A stretch of DNA of 64,000 bases from Saprospira grandis str. Lewin (GTDB taxonomy: Bacteria; Bacteroidota; Bacteroidia; Chitinophagales; Saprospiraceae), in NCBI RefSeq assembly GCF_000250635.1, contig NC_016940.1:1-64000 (forward strand), written 5' to 3'. Position 1 is the first letter of the stretch; each line of letters begins with the position of its first letter. The notes beneath the pieces are model-generated. The model had not been told where the DNA came from and ran no database searches. It was given only the letters and a program-made list of their open reading frames with translations. The position numbers and the translations under genes are program-made. Below are positions 45,311 to 54,324 of this stretch, one piece after another.

Positions 45311-45464
45311 TGGTCCAGAGGAGCGAAGCGACTGGCTGAGGGATGGATAGCAGTGGCCGAAGGCCAGACCGAGCTTTTGAGCAAAGCGAAAAAGCGATGG
45401 GCCGAGCAGACCTGCGAGCTGCGACACAGCCCGACCCGAGCCAAAGGCGAGGGGCAGCCCCAAA
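45311..45464 (+). repeat. Dispersed modular hairpin element, copy 20 (class I)
   Basis: TGGTCCAGAGGAGCGAAGCG, CTGAGGGATGG, GGCCGAAGGCCAGACC, AGCTTTTGAGCAAAGCG, the class I core, a CGAGCCAAAGGCGAG stem (imperfect) and CCCCAAA. It ends 26 bases before the serine hydrolase start. Confidence 0.88.
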
Positions 45465-45490
45465 TTACTTTATTCTTCATCAAAAAAAAC

Positions 45491-47002
45491 ATGGCCAAAA
45501 GGCCCCTATTTATGCAAAAAACCACTACCCTTTTCTTCAGTTTTAGCTTTATTTTTATCCTCCTATCGGCCTGTACCTTTAGCCGAATTGGGCTGCACAT
45601 GATGCCCGCCGTTTCCGACTACAAGCTGTTTCCCAAAGATACTATTTTTGCGGCGGCTTCTCCTTCTGCCTCCTTTGTAGAGGCGCAAAACCCCAATATT
45701 TTGCCCCCTTTGGCCCATTGGCTGCCCAAGGATTACCGCAAAGGGGAGGAAAATTGGGCGCAGTTTATGAAAAAAAGCCATAGTACGGCCTTTTTGGTCC
45801 TTCGCAATGATAGTTTGCTCTTTGAGGATTATGCCAATGGACATGAAAAATATGAGCCGCAGGTCGTTTTTTCTATCTCTAAAGCGATTACGGCCCTATT
45901 AGTTGGCATTGCCATAGGCGAGGGAAAAATCTCAGCCGAACAGCCCGTTTCTGACTTTATTCCCGAATTTTCGGATCCCGAACGCCGAGGCATTAAGATT
46001 TTTCATTTGCTCAATATGGTTTCGGGTATTGATTTTAAGGATGAACGAGATTTTGGCAAACTGTCGGTCCTCTATTATAATAATGACCAAGATAAATATA
46101 TTCGGAATTTTGATGCCGTAGAGCATCGGCCAGGGACCCATTTTGCCTATAAATCGCTAGCCACCCAAATTTTATCGAGCTGTTTAGAGACCGCCACCGG
46201 CCAAAGCGTGGGCGATTATCTATCGGACAAACTTTGGCAGCCGATGGGCATGGAATGCCCCGCCCTACTTACCGTAGATAGCCGAGAAGCCGGTAACCAA
46301 AGGGCTTTTGGCGGCTTTGCGCTTTGCTCTAGAGATTTGCTCCGCCTTGGCCAGCTACTGCTGCACAAAGGCAATTGGCAGGGCCAACAATTGGTCCCCA
46401 AAGATTTTATTGAACAAATTATTAACCGCCAAGAAGATGGCCGCGCCTACTGGGGCTACCGCAACTGCTTTTGGCGAAATGGAGACCTAGAAAAGGGCAT
46501 TTTTCAGGATCGCGACTTTTTTGCCTCTGGCTATTTGGGCCAATTTATTTATGTCAATCCCGACAGAAATTTAGTCGTCATCCGACAAGGAAAAAAAGAA
46601 AATTTCCTCTGGCGATATGTCTTTAACCGCCTAGCCAGAAGCCTAGATGGCGAAAGTACCGACCTGAACGACCATTGCCAGAATTTTTCGGCCCAATTTG
46701 AAGGCATTTATGCCGCCGAAGATGGAGAGGAAATTCAACTGATTGAACAAAAAGATAAAAAAGGAAACAGTTTTTGGATCTGGAAGGGGCCCAAAGAGAA
46801 AAAACAAAAGCTCAAACAATTTGATGGCCTTTGTATTGGCAAAAGAAGTTTAAAAACCAAAAAACGCCTGATTTTCAACAAGCTAGGCAACAACATCCAA
46901 GGCTTTCACCTAGACAATCAAGATCAGGTGGACCTCAAGTACTACCAAAAAAAATCAAGTATATCCCTTAAAGGCCGAAAAGCCCTGATGGCAGAATTTT
47001 AA
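45491..47002 (+). CDS. Serine hydrolase of the beta-lactamase/transpeptidase-like (class C) family
   Basis: This 503-aa lipoprotein (signal ending FILLSAC) has the active-site tetrad SISK (Ser128, Lys131) and YKS (Tyr220) of class C beta-lactamase-like esterases/peptidases. Its C-terminal extension (about 400-503) probably forms a lipocalin-like barrel. The start is at MAKRPLF; MQKTTTLF at 45512 is also possible. The frame open from 45308 is repeat element. The substrate could be esters, D-amino peptides or lactams. Confidence 0.85.
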   Translation: MAKRPLFMQKTTTLFFSFSFIFILLSACTFSRIGLHMMPAVSDYKLFPKDTIFAAASPSASFVEAQNPNILPPLAHWLPKDYRKGEENWAQFMKKSHSTAFLVLRNDSLLFEDYANGHEKYEPQVVFSISKAITALLVGIAIGEGKISAEQPVSDFIPEFSDPERRGIKIFHLLNMVSGIDFKDERDFGKLSVLYYNNDQDKYIRNFDAVEHRPGTHFAYKSLATQILSSCLETATGQSVGDYLSDKLWQPMGMECPALLTVDSREAGNQRAFGGFALCSRDLLRLGQLLLHKGNWQGQQLVPKDFIEQIINRQEDGRAYWGYRNCFWRNGDLEKGIFQDRDFFASGYLGQFIYVNPDRNLVVIRQGKKENFLWRYVFNRLARSLDGESTDLNDHCQNFSAQFEGIYAAEDGEEIQLIEQKDKKGNSFWIWKGPKEKKQKLKQFDGLCIGKRSLKTKKRLIFNKLGNNIQGFHLDNQDQVDLKYYQKKSSISLKGRKALMAEF

Positions 47003-47008
47003 AAAAAA

Positions 47009-47038
47009 GCCCCTCGAGCTCGCTCAAGGGGCTTTTTT
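47009..47038 (+). terminator. Terminator of the serine hydrolase gene
   Basis: The stem AAGCCCCT/AGGGGCTT with a 12-base loop is followed by TTTTTT. Confidence 0.8.
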
Positions 47039-47082
47039 GCGTATATTTTAGGCCTTTTTTTGGACCAAAATACGCCACCATC

Positions 47083-48567
47083 ATGATTCTCGCCTTAGAC
47101 CAAGGAACGAGCAGCTCTAGAGCCCTGCTTTTTGATAAAAATGGCCAATTGCTCGGCCTCGAACAACAAGAATTTCAACAATATTATCCCCAAGAAGCTT
47201 GGGTAGAACATGATGCCGAGGAAATTTGGCGCTCGCAATTGCAAGTGGCCCAGCGCCTGATCGAAAAAATGCAAATTTCTCCTCAAGCCATCCAGGCAAT
47301 TGGCATTACCAACCAAAGAGAAACTACCATTTTATGGGATAAAAAAACAGGCCGGCCCGTTCATAGAGCCATCGTTTGGCAAGACCGCCGAACCGCCAGC
47401 TATTGCGAAGAACTCAAACAAGCTGGCCATGCCGATTATCTGCGCCAACACACAGGCCTGCTAGCCGATGCCTATTTTTCGGCCACCAAAATACGCTGGA
47501 TCCTAGAACATATTCCCCAAGCCAAAGCCCTAGCCGAAAAAGAACAGCTCTGTTTTGGCACCGTGGATAGCTGGCTGCTCTGGAAACTAACCAACGGAAA
47601 GGTCCATAAAACCGACCCCAGCAACGCTAGCCGAACCCTACTCTATAATTTGCATACTGGAGAATGGGACCCCAAATTGTTGGATATTTTTGGCATTCCC
47701 GCTCATATTTTACCCAAAATTTCAGCCTCTTCTGGCCTTTTTGGCCATACAGATCCCGCTCTTTTTGGGGCAGAAATTCCCATTACGGGTATAGCTGGCG
47801 ACCAACAAGCGGCCCTCTTTGGTCAAGGCTGCTGGCAGGCGGGTAGCGTAAAAAACACCTATGGTACGGGCTGTTTTATGCTGATGAATACAGGAAATCA
47901 ACCCCAAAACTCAAATTCTGGCTTGCTCACTACGGTAGCTTGGGAAATTGACGGCCAGCGAACTTATGCCCTAGAAGGAGCCGTTTTTGTGGCCGGTGCC
48001 GCCATCCAATGGCTGCGAGATAGCCTGCGCATCCTCGATTCTGCCAAGGATTCTAGCTATTTTGCCCAGCAGGTAGAGGATACGAATGGCGTTTATTTTG
48101 TCCCCGCTTTTGCGGGTTTGGGCGCTCCTTATTGGGATATGTACGCTCGGGGCGCCATTTTGGGCCTCAGCCGAAGCAGCACAAAGGCCCATATCGTTCG
48201 GGCGGCCCTAGAATCCCTGGCCTATCAGAGCAAAGACCTGCTTTTGGCCATGCAACAAGATGCCCAGCTGCCTTTGGTCCAACTCAAAGTAGATGGCGGC
48301 GCCTCGGCCAATGATTTTCTCATGCAGTTTCAGTCCGATATTCTAAATGCCGAACTGCTGCGCCCCAGCCTGCAAGAAACTACCGCCGCAGGCGCCGCCT
48401 ATTTGGCCGGTTTGGGCGCTAAGGTCTGGACCAAAAGCGATATTCAGGGCTTTTTGGCCAAACAAGCCCAGTCTTTTCAGCCCAATATGCCCGCTACCGA
48501 TCGAGAAAAACGCTATGCCCGCTGGCTAAAAGCCGTCTCTAGAACTCGAAATTGGGCAGAGGAATAG
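47083..48567 (+). CDS. glpK: Glycerol kinase
   Basis: This enzyme phosphorylates glycerol to sn-glycerol-3-phosphate with ATP. The 494-aa protein has the FGGY-kinase start LDQGTSSSRALLFD (4-17), TNQRETTILWDKKTGRPVHRAIVWQDRRT, GIAGDQQAALFGQGCW, NTYGTGCFML and VDGGASANDFLMQFQSDIL. All regions are full length. No glpF or glpD is adjacent. Confidence 0.96.
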   Translation: MILALDQGTSSSRALLFDKNGQLLGLEQQEFQQYYPQEAWVEHDAEEIWRSQLQVAQRLIEKMQISPQAIQAIGITNQRETTILWDKKTGRPVHRAIVWQDRRTASYCEELKQAGHADYLRQHTGLLADAYFSATKIRWILEHIPQAKALAEKEQLCFGTVDSWLLWKLTNGKVHKTDPSNASRTLLYNLHTGEWDPKLLDIFGIPAHILPKISASSGLFGHTDPALFGAEIPITGIAGDQQAALFGQGCWQAGSVKNTYGTGCFMLMNTGNQPQNSNSGLLTTVAWEIDGQRTYALEGAVFVAGAAIQWLRDSLRILDSAKDSSYFAQQVEDTNGVYFVPAFAGLGAPYWDMYARGAILGLSRSSTKAHIVRAALESLAYQSKDLLLAMQQDAQLPLVQLKVDGGASANDFLMQFQSDILNAELLRPSLQETTAAGAAYLAGLGAKVWTKSDIQGFLAKQAQSFQPNMPATDREKRYARWLKAVSRTRNWAEE

Positions 48568-48578
48568 TGTTTTATTTA

Positions 48579-48731
48579 TTTTTTGGGGCTTGCCGCCTTT
48601 GGCGGCCGCTCCCCTTGCAGCTCGCAGGTCTGCTCGGCCCTGCGGCGCTTTCAGCGCCTTGGTCTGCCGCCCGAAGGGCGGCACTGCGCCGGGCAGCTAA
48701 GCCTGCGGCGGCTTCGCCGCCTGCAAAACGC
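48579..48731 (-). repeat. Dispersed modular hairpin element, copy 21 (class I)
   Basis: TTTTTTGGGGCTTGCC starts 12 bases after the glpK stop. A GCCGCCTTTGGCGGC stem, the class I core, a GGCGCTTTCAGCGCC hairpin, a GCCGCCCGAAGGGCGGC hairpin and a terminal GGCGGCTTCGCCGCC follow. Confidence 0.88.
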
Positions 48732-48739
48732 AGTTGGAC

Positions 48740-50149
48740 CTAATCGTAGCTCAGGCGGACCAAACGAAACTTATTGTTTCGCTCACTGATGGCCAAGGTC
48801 GTTTTTGCCGAAACCTGTTTCGCCCGCTGAAAATCAGGCAAAATCCCCGAACGCTTTTCTCCAAATAGCCGCTGCCGCTCGGCCTGCCCGCTTGCATCTA
48901 CCGTATATTCATATACTCGGCCCAAATAGCGAATTTCATCATTATAAATAAACCTCAGATGACGAGCTGTTTTCATGAGGAAAAAAGAAGAATAGCGGCC
49001 CTCATCATTTTCTGATTTTTGCTGCTTAAACAAAACCTCCTGCCAATGTAATTTACCAGAGGGATGCACAGAAGTTAGCAAAATATTCTCATAGAGGTAA
49101 TCGGTTTGCTGGGCCGGAAGATGGTCCTGATAAGAAGTTCTATGATTATTATAATTATACTTTCGGTAGCGCTCGGCCACCAATAAAATGCCGCCATCTC
49201 GGCGGGGAATAAGCTCTTGCAAACGAAGGTATTCTACTCGCCGCAGGTTTTTTCGCTTTTGGCCCGTTAGGCTACGGATTAAGGTATCGGGAAAAGGATG
49301 AAATTTTAGCAAAGCCTCTTCTTGCATATCATAACGCAGGTAAAATAAGCCTTCTACCTCATTGCCCGATTGATAATAAAGTCCCCCAATCAATAACTGT
49401 TGGTTGAGCTCATCATAATCTACTAGGTATTCATCTGTTTTGGCTTGGGCAAAATCAATTTTATGTTTTTTGCGCTCGCCCTGAGCAGAAATACTGAAGA
49501 GCAAAAAATGGTGGTCCTCTCGCCGCAGGCGATTATGAAACTCGAATAATAAGAGGGCCTGTCCCGAATTACAAATGACAATATGCTCCAAACGCTTAAA
49601 GTTCTTTATCTCAAAATCTTTAAGGCTATACTCCCAACGCAGCTGCCGATCGGCCAAATTATAGCAGCCCCATTCTATTTCTCGGTTATTGACCTTATGA
49701 AAGACCAATAATTCGGACTTATCTTGAGAGAGCTCCCAACGCAAATCCCGATAAGGCACAAAATACTTAAAGAGCAAAAGGGCCTCATCAGCTAATTCTT
49801 GGCCCTCTGCTCCTATCTCCTTCATTCGGATTTCCGTATTGCCATCAAAGTGCATAGCATAGATGAGCTGAAAGCGGTCCTTTTGCTGCAAGCTCTCCAT
49901 AAAGAGCAAATCTGCACGTGGGTAGCTAATTGTGGTCTCCCATTCCTCTTCTAGGTTCATCCGAAAGCTATGAATACCATGCTCCTTGCCTGGCCCTTCT
50001 CGATATACATAATAAAGGCTATCAATTTGGCCCAAAACAAAGCAATCTTTGTCTCGGCCCATACTATAAGCGGGCGAGCTAGCTAGCTGTTGTGCCCAAA
50101 GAGCAGAGCAGCTCATAAGAAAACTGAAAATAAAAGGGATAAGCTTCAT
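48740..50149 (-). CDS. Exported hypothetical protein, possibly propeller-like
   Basis: This 469-aa protein has a signal peptide (about 1-19, FLMSCSALWAQ) and many short aromatic-rich strands separated by turns, as in beta-propellers. No known family motif is recognised. It is probably periplasmic or on the cell surface. Confidence 0.7.
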   Translation of the reverse strand: MKLIPFIFSFLMSCSALWAQQLASSPAYSMGRDKDCFVLGQIDSLYYVYREGPGKEHGIHSFRMNLEEEWETTISYPRADLLFMESLQQKDRFQLIYAMHFDGNTEIRMKEIGAEGQELADEALLLFKYFVPYRDLRWELSQDKSELLVFHKVNNREIEWGCYNLADRQLRWEYSLKDFEIKNFKRLEHIVICNSGQALLLFEFHNRLRREDHHFLLFSISAQGERKKHKIDFAQAKTDEYLVDYDELNQQLLIGGLYYQSGNEVEGLFYLRYDMQEEALLKFHPFPDTLIRSLTGQKRKNLRRVEYLRLQELIPRRDGGILLVAERYRKYNYNNHRTSYQDHLPAQQTDYLYENILLTSVHPSGKLHWQEVLFKQQKSENDEGRYSSFFLMKTARHLRFIYNDEIRYLGRVYEYTVDASGQAERQRLFGEKRSGILPDFQRAKQVSAKTTLAISERNNKFRLVRLSYD

Positions 50150-50223
50150 AAAAGGAGTTTTTAAGGAAGTTCATTGTCCGTACAATTTAAAAGTGCTAAT
50201 TTTGGCCCAAATTATTAAACTTG

Positions 50224-50357
50224 GGCGCTAGCGCAATAGGCCTAGCGATGTGCAGCAGTGGCCGAAGGCCAGACCCAGGCGGCAAAGCCGCCGCAGGGCC
50301 GAGCGAACAGCGAGCTGCGAAACGTAGCGCCCGCCGAAGGCGGGAGGCCCCAAAAAA
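50224..50357 (+). repeat. Dispersed modular hairpin element, copy 22 (class II)
   Basis: GGCGCTAGCGC, AGGCCTAGCGATGTGCAGC, GGCCGAAGGCCAGACC, a GGCGGCAAAGCCGCC stem, the class II core, GAAACGTAGCGC, CCCGCCGAAGGCGGG and AGGCCCC plus A-run. It lies between divergent genes. Confidence 0.9.
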
Positions 50358-50385
50358 GAACAAAAAAAATCTAAAAAAAGATATT

Positions 50386-51438
50386 ATGCGCATCTATTCC
50401 TTTCTTCTATTCTTTGGACTTAGCTGGCTATTTGGCGCCTGTAGTTCTGAAAATGTAAACGAATCGCCACAGCAAAGCTACGATATTCCGGCTATTGACC
50501 AACTGAGCCAGATGATTGCCAAAAGCCCAAAAGATGCTAGTCTGTATGCCGATCGTTCTCGTGCATTTTGGGAGGCCGAATTGTATAAAGAAGCCGAATT
50601 GGATGCTGAAAAAGCCTTGGCTCTAGACTCTTCTAAGATAGAATATTATGCCGTTTTAGCCGATGCCTATTTTGATAATCAGCATTCGCTCTCGGCGATT
50701 AAGGTTTTAGAAAAAGCCATAGATCGCTTTCCGCAGGCGGTTCCCCTTTATCTAAAATTGGCCGAAATGCAGAATATTGTCAAGCAGTATCAGGAGGGAA
50801 TGCTTGTTTTAGATAAGCTAGAAAAAATACAGCCCAGCCAGCCCGATGCCCTTTATTTGAGAGGCAGCATGCTTAGAGATATGGGCGATACGCTCAAGGC
50901 CCTAGAAAGTTTTCAGGCTACGGTAGAACAGGATGCCGATTATTTGGATGCCTATATGCAGTTGGCCATTTTGGGCGATAAAATAGATGCGCCTTATACG
51001 GTCAGCTATATTGATAATGTGTTGCGGATTGATTCTACCTATGAGGATGCGCTTTTGCTCAAGGCTCAATATTATCATTTCCGCTCTAAGTATGAGGAGG
51101 CAGAGGCGGCTTATGAGCAAGGAATTTTGCGGCAGCCCATGAGCCCCAACCTCAACTATAACTTGGCCCTAATGTATTTGGAGCAAGGAGATCAGGCGGC
51201 CAAACAAACAGAAAAAGCGCAAGACTTTTTTAATAAAGCCCTGCGCCATTTTGACAATGCCACAAAGTTTGACCCTCAATTTGCAAATGCCTACTATTAT
51301 AAAGGCCTTGCGGCAGAACGTTTGGGCAAAAAAGAAATGGCCCTCCAAGAGTATGAAAATGCCCTAAGAATGGAAGTCTTTTTGAGAATCATAGAGCCTA
51401 GCACCGTAGAAGCGGCCATAGCTCGTCTACGTATTTAA
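50386..51438 (+). CDS. TPR-repeat lipoprotein
   Basis: This 350-aa protein has a lipoprotein signal (LSWLFGAC, Cys19) and about eight TPR-type helical repeats (for example LYADRSRAFWEAELYKEAEL and YYKGLAAERLGKKEMALQEY). It probably scaffolds an envelope complex, as TPR lipoproteins do in type IX secretion, but this is inference. The start is the ATG at 50386; the frame upstream to 50221 is repeat element. Its stop codon overlaps that of the convergent small gene. Confidence 0.85.
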   Translation: MRIYSFLLFFGLSWLFGACSSENVNESPQQSYDIPAIDQLSQMIAKSPKDASLYADRSRAFWEAELYKEAELDAEKALALDSSKIEYYAVLADAYFDNQHSLSAIKVLEKAIDRFPQAVPLYLKLAEMQNIVKQYQEGMLVLDKLEKIQPSQPDALYLRGSMLRDMGDTLKALESFQATVEQDADYLDAYMQLAILGDKIDAPYTVSYIDNVLRIDSTYEDALLLKAQYYHFRSKYEEAEAAYEQGILRQPMSPNLNYNLALMYLEQGDQAAKQTEKAQDFFNKALRHFDNATKFDPQFANAYYYKGLAAERLGKKEMALQEYENALRMEVFLRIIEPSTVEAAIARLRI

Positions 51439-51632
51439 TCTTCTGACTGTTCGTCTTCTTCCTCTCCCTCTCTTTCTCTGAGTTTCTTGTCATCAACATT
51501 TTCGTTGAGAAAGTCATTCAGGCGATCAATAGAAAAAGAGCTCTTAATTTCGCCAAACTCATTGATGTGGATTTCGAAGCCCTCAAGATCTTTATGCATC
51601 TTGGGGGTTTTCCCTTTTTTATTCTTGCTCAT
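51435..51632 (-). CDS. Conserved-looking small acidic protein
   Basis: This 65-aa protein begins basic (MSKNKKGKTPKMHKD), has a FEIHINEFGEIKSSFSIDRLNDFLNE core and ends with a very acidic tail. The function is unknown. Its stop codon overlaps the TPR gene's stop (51435-51438). The ordered domain layout suggests it is real. Confidence 0.7.
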   Translation of the reverse strand: MSKNKKGKTPKMHKDLEGFEIHINEFGEIKSSFSIDRLNDFLNENVDDKKLREREGEEEDEQSED

Positions 51633-51674
51633 AATTAGTTATTTTGATGAGTCTAAACTAAAGCTTTAAATTTT

Positions 51675-52661
51675 ATGCTGCAAATCTCCCCTTATCTATT
51701 TTTTCTGTTGCTCTTTGCTTCGCCTTTATTTGGGCAGCAACTTCCGCTTAGCCAGGAGTATCAGCAACAGGCCTTTTTTCTCAATCCTGCCAGTCTGGGC
51801 CAAGAAGGCGTTCAGCAAATACAGTTGGGCTACAAACAACAATGGTTAAATATGCCCGAATCGCCCAGAACGGCCAGTTTGGCCTATCAACATTGGGCGG
51901 AAGATAAAAATATGGCTTGGGGATTGGCCTTGCAACAAGACAGAACGGGCCCTAGTTCCTATACGGCCCTACAATTTTCTTATGCCTACCAATTGCAGCT
52001 CGGCAAGGTCCAAAAAGGCGAGTTTGGGCATCGCTTAAATTTGGGCCTTAGCTTATCGGCTTTGCACTATCAGCTTAGGGGGCAAGATTTATCGGCCCTA
52101 GACCCCAATGATCCGCTGATTATTCAGAACAATGAAAGCCAATTATTGCCCGAAGCCGCCTTGGGGGCGCTTTACCAAACAGAGCAATTTCAACTGGGTT
52201 TTTCGGTCCCTCAGATTTTGGGCCTAAAGCTGCGCTTTTCTGATGGGCAGTCGCTATCTGACCTCAGAAGGGTGGCCCATATTTATTTGCATGCGGCTAC
52301 TAAAATTGATTTTTATTCGGGCAGTTTTAGAAAGGCTGGAGATGCCCCCAAACACCGAATTATTCCCCAAATTTGGTTTAGATATGCCCTCAACTCTCCC
52401 TTTGGGGTCATGCTAAATGCCCAATACATCTATGACCAACGCTTTTTGCTGGGCCTAGGCTATGGCAGCGAGGGCAGCCTGATGGTTTCCCTGGGCACAA
52501 CGGTTAAACAACGCTATCGGATTAGCTATATTTTTAGCCAAACCGCCAGCAATTTGGGACCACAACTGGGCAGTAATCATGAGCTGCTCTTGGCCTACAC
52601 CCTTTTTGCCAATGGAAAAGGCTGGCAACAGCCAGCCCTCAGCTCCATTTGGGCCAAATAA
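51675..52661 (+). CDS. PorP/SprF family type IX secretion membrane protein
   Basis: This 328-aa predicted outer-membrane barrel has a signal peptide (about 1-20) followed by the family start QQLPLSQEYQQQAFFLNPAS, matching PorP/SprF proteins. It also has GYKQQWLNMPESPRTASLAY and the C-terminal FSQTASNLGPQLGSNHELLLAY. SprF-type proteins help secrete and anchor large adhesins such as SprB in gliding bacteria. No large adhesin gene is next to it. Confidence 0.88.
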   Translation: MLQISPYLFFLLLFASPLFGQQLPLSQEYQQQAFFLNPASLGQEGVQQIQLGYKQQWLNMPESPRTASLAYQHWAEDKNMAWGLALQQDRTGPSSYTALQFSYAYQLQLGKVQKGEFGHRLNLGLSLSALHYQLRGQDLSALDPNDPLIIQNNESQLLPEAALGALYQTEQFQLGFSVPQILGLKLRFSDGQSLSDLRRVAHIYLHAATKIDFYSGSFRKAGDAPKHRIIPQIWFRYALNSPFGVMLNAQYIYDQRFLLGLGYGSEGSLMVSLGTTVKQRYRISYIFSQTASNLGPQLGSNHELLLAYTLFANGKGWQQPALSSIWAK

Positions 52662-52766
52662 GCAGTTGGACCAAAAAATGTTTAGTAAAACTCCTCTTTA
52701 TTTGAATAAAATTCTATTTTTGTTTTGTCCACCTACTTATAGGTTGGTGAATCAACAAGTGTTTGA

Positions 52767-52798
52767 GGGGTTGTCTGCAAAGACAGCCCCTTTTTTTT
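52767..52798 (+). terminator. Terminator of the PorP/SprF gene
   Basis: The stem GGGGTTGTCT/AGACAGCCCC with loop GCAA (one G-U pair) is followed by TTTTTTTT. Confidence 0.85.
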
Positions 52799-53852
52799 AT
52801 TGGGCCAAGGCCTTGATCTCAATTCTCCAGTTTTTGGCCCTTTTTTTATCGCTATCATTGGCATTGATATTTTGGCTGCTGCCTCGGCCTTTTAGTTGCA
52901 GCTGCTTGGCCGATACGCCCTTGGCCACCAAATAATCTACTACGCTTTTGGCTCTAGCCTCCGAAAAAAGGCGATTGCTGCCCTCATCTCCGCTGTTGTC
53001 GGTATGTCCAGAGATTTCAAATTTTTGCTCTGGAAAACGCCCTAAGTTTTCGGCCAACTCATCCAAAATGGGCAAGCTTTCCGCTTTGAGGCGCTCTGTG
53101 GCCTTTTCAAAAACGATATTTTTGAGCCAAAGTCGTTCTTCGGCCTTAAATTCTTGGCCCTTTTGGTAGCTGGCCAAATCTACCTGCCCCTTAAAGAGGG
53201 TCACCGAAGCCCAATCTATATAAATATAGGCACAATCTCCCTTGGCCCAATTTCGCATACTGAGCTCATTATTGTCCATAAAATTTCCTAAAGTGAGGTA
53301 GCGCTCGCCCCCTTCTGCCTTATAAATTGCCGAAATTTCCTGCCATTGATACTGCTCCTGAATGAGCCCATTATCGGCTCGCAGTTTTAAAGATGGCCCC
53401 GGCAAACTCGCATATCCTTCTTGTTTTTTGGGCGCTAGGCTATCAAAACGCAAGCCCAGTTCATCAATGGGCGCAAAACAAAAACGGATGGGCCGCCGAA
53501 CTCTCATTTTAACCAAATAGTCTGTATTGGCCAGTAGAGGAGTTTCCAATTCTCCGGTCAGATATTCGCCTTCTTTGGCCAAGCCCAAGCCCGCATAGAC
53601 CTTGCCCTCGGCGGGGCTAGGCATTTTTAGGGCCTGCAAATAGGTTTTTCGTTCGGGCAATAAGGGACAGCCTGGATTAAAAAAATTGACCTGCCCAGCC
53701 GTAACTTGCCAAGCCGAGGGCATCGACAGCAATTCGGTGCTGTCATCACAATGGCAACCCTCTTCAAAAGAAGGGTTTTTAAGTAGGTTTTCTTGGGCAA
53801 AAAGTCCCTGGCCCAAGGCCAATAGAAAAGCAGAAAAAAGAAATTGACGCAT
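52797..53852 (-). CDS. OmpA-family protein with N-terminal carbohydrate-binding-like domain
   Basis: This 351-aa protein has a signal peptide (1-19) and an N-terminal domain starting ENLLKNPSFEEGC, typical of jelly-roll (CBM-like) modules. Its C-terminal OmpA domain (about 240-345, with FEISGHTDNSGDEGSNRLFSE in part and GRGSSQNINANDSD) binds peptidoglycan. It probably links the outer membrane or a surface structure to the wall. It converges with the PorP/SprF gene. Confidence 0.88.
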   Translation of the reverse strand: MRQFLFSAFLLALGQGLFAQENLLKNPSFEEGCHCDDSTELLSMPSAWQVTAGQVNFFNPGCPLLPERKTYLQALKMPSPAEGKVYAGLGLAKEGEYLTGELETPLLANTDYLVKMRVRRPIRFCFAPIDELGLRFDSLAPKKQEGYASLPGPSLKLRADNGLIQEQYQWQEISAIYKAEGGERYLTLGNFMDNNELSMRNWAKGDCAYIYIDWASVTLFKGQVDLASYQKGQEFKAEERLWLKNIVFEKATERLKAESLPILDELAENLGRFPEQKFEISGHTDNSGDEGSNRLFSEARAKSVVDYLVAKGVSAKQLQLKGRGSSQNINANDSDKKRAKNWRIEIKALAQ

Positions 53853-53867
53853 AAGTTTTATTTTTTG

Positions 53868-54029
53868 TTTTTGGGGCTTGCCCGCCCTGCGGGCGGGCCG
53901 GGCTGTTCAGGGGCTCGCAAGCCTGCTCGGCCCTGCAGTTTTTTTCGCTTCGCTTCAAAAAACTTGGGTCTGCGGCTGCGCCGCCCCCCTTTCCATCCCT
54001 AAGCCGGCGGCTGCGCCGCCTCTAGGTCC
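53868..54029 (-). repeat. Dispersed modular hairpin element, copy 23 (class I)
   Basis: TTTTTGGGGCTTGCC, a CCCGCCCTGCGGGCGGG stem, a class I core variant, a GCGGCTGCGCCGC hairpin and a GGCGGCTGCGCCGCC end. It faces copy 24 in inverted orientation about 75 bases away. Confidence 0.88.
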
Positions 54030-54105
54030 ATAAAGTCCTTTTCGCTCTAAGAATACATAATGATGCCAAAAAGTTAGTAGTCTCTTGCCAAGATTTTTGC
54101 ATTTT

Positions 54106-54262
54106 GCGTTTCTACAGGCGGCGAAGCCGCCGCAGGCCCAGCGCTGCGCAGCGGTGGCCGCAGGCCAGACCAAAGCCGCCTTTGGCGGCTGAAGGGCCGA
54201 GCGAATAGCGAGCCGCGCAGCATAGCGGCGGCCAGCTTGCTGGCCGCGGGCCCCAAAAAAAA
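54106..54262 (+). repeat. Dispersed modular hairpin element, copy 24 (class II core, third edge type)
   Basis: GCGTTTCTACAGG, GGCGGCGAAGCCGCC, a GGCCGCAGGCCAGACC hairpin, GCCGCCTTTGGCGGC and a class II core (GCCGAGCGAATAGCGAGC). The right edge is GGCCAGCTTGCTGGCC followed by GCGGGCCCC and an A-run. This right half reappears in the joint at 55292-55333. Confidence 0.88.
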
Positions 54263-54290
54263 GGACCAAAACACAAAAGTGCTTGGTCCT
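54254..54290 (-). terminator. Terminator of PorT-like copy 1
   Basis: On the minus strand the stem AGGACCAA/TTGGTCCT is followed by eight T, which are the edge of dispersed element copy 24. Confidence 0.85.
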
Positions 54291-54324
54291 AAAAGATAAA
54301 CTCTTTATTTATTGTGACAGCAGT

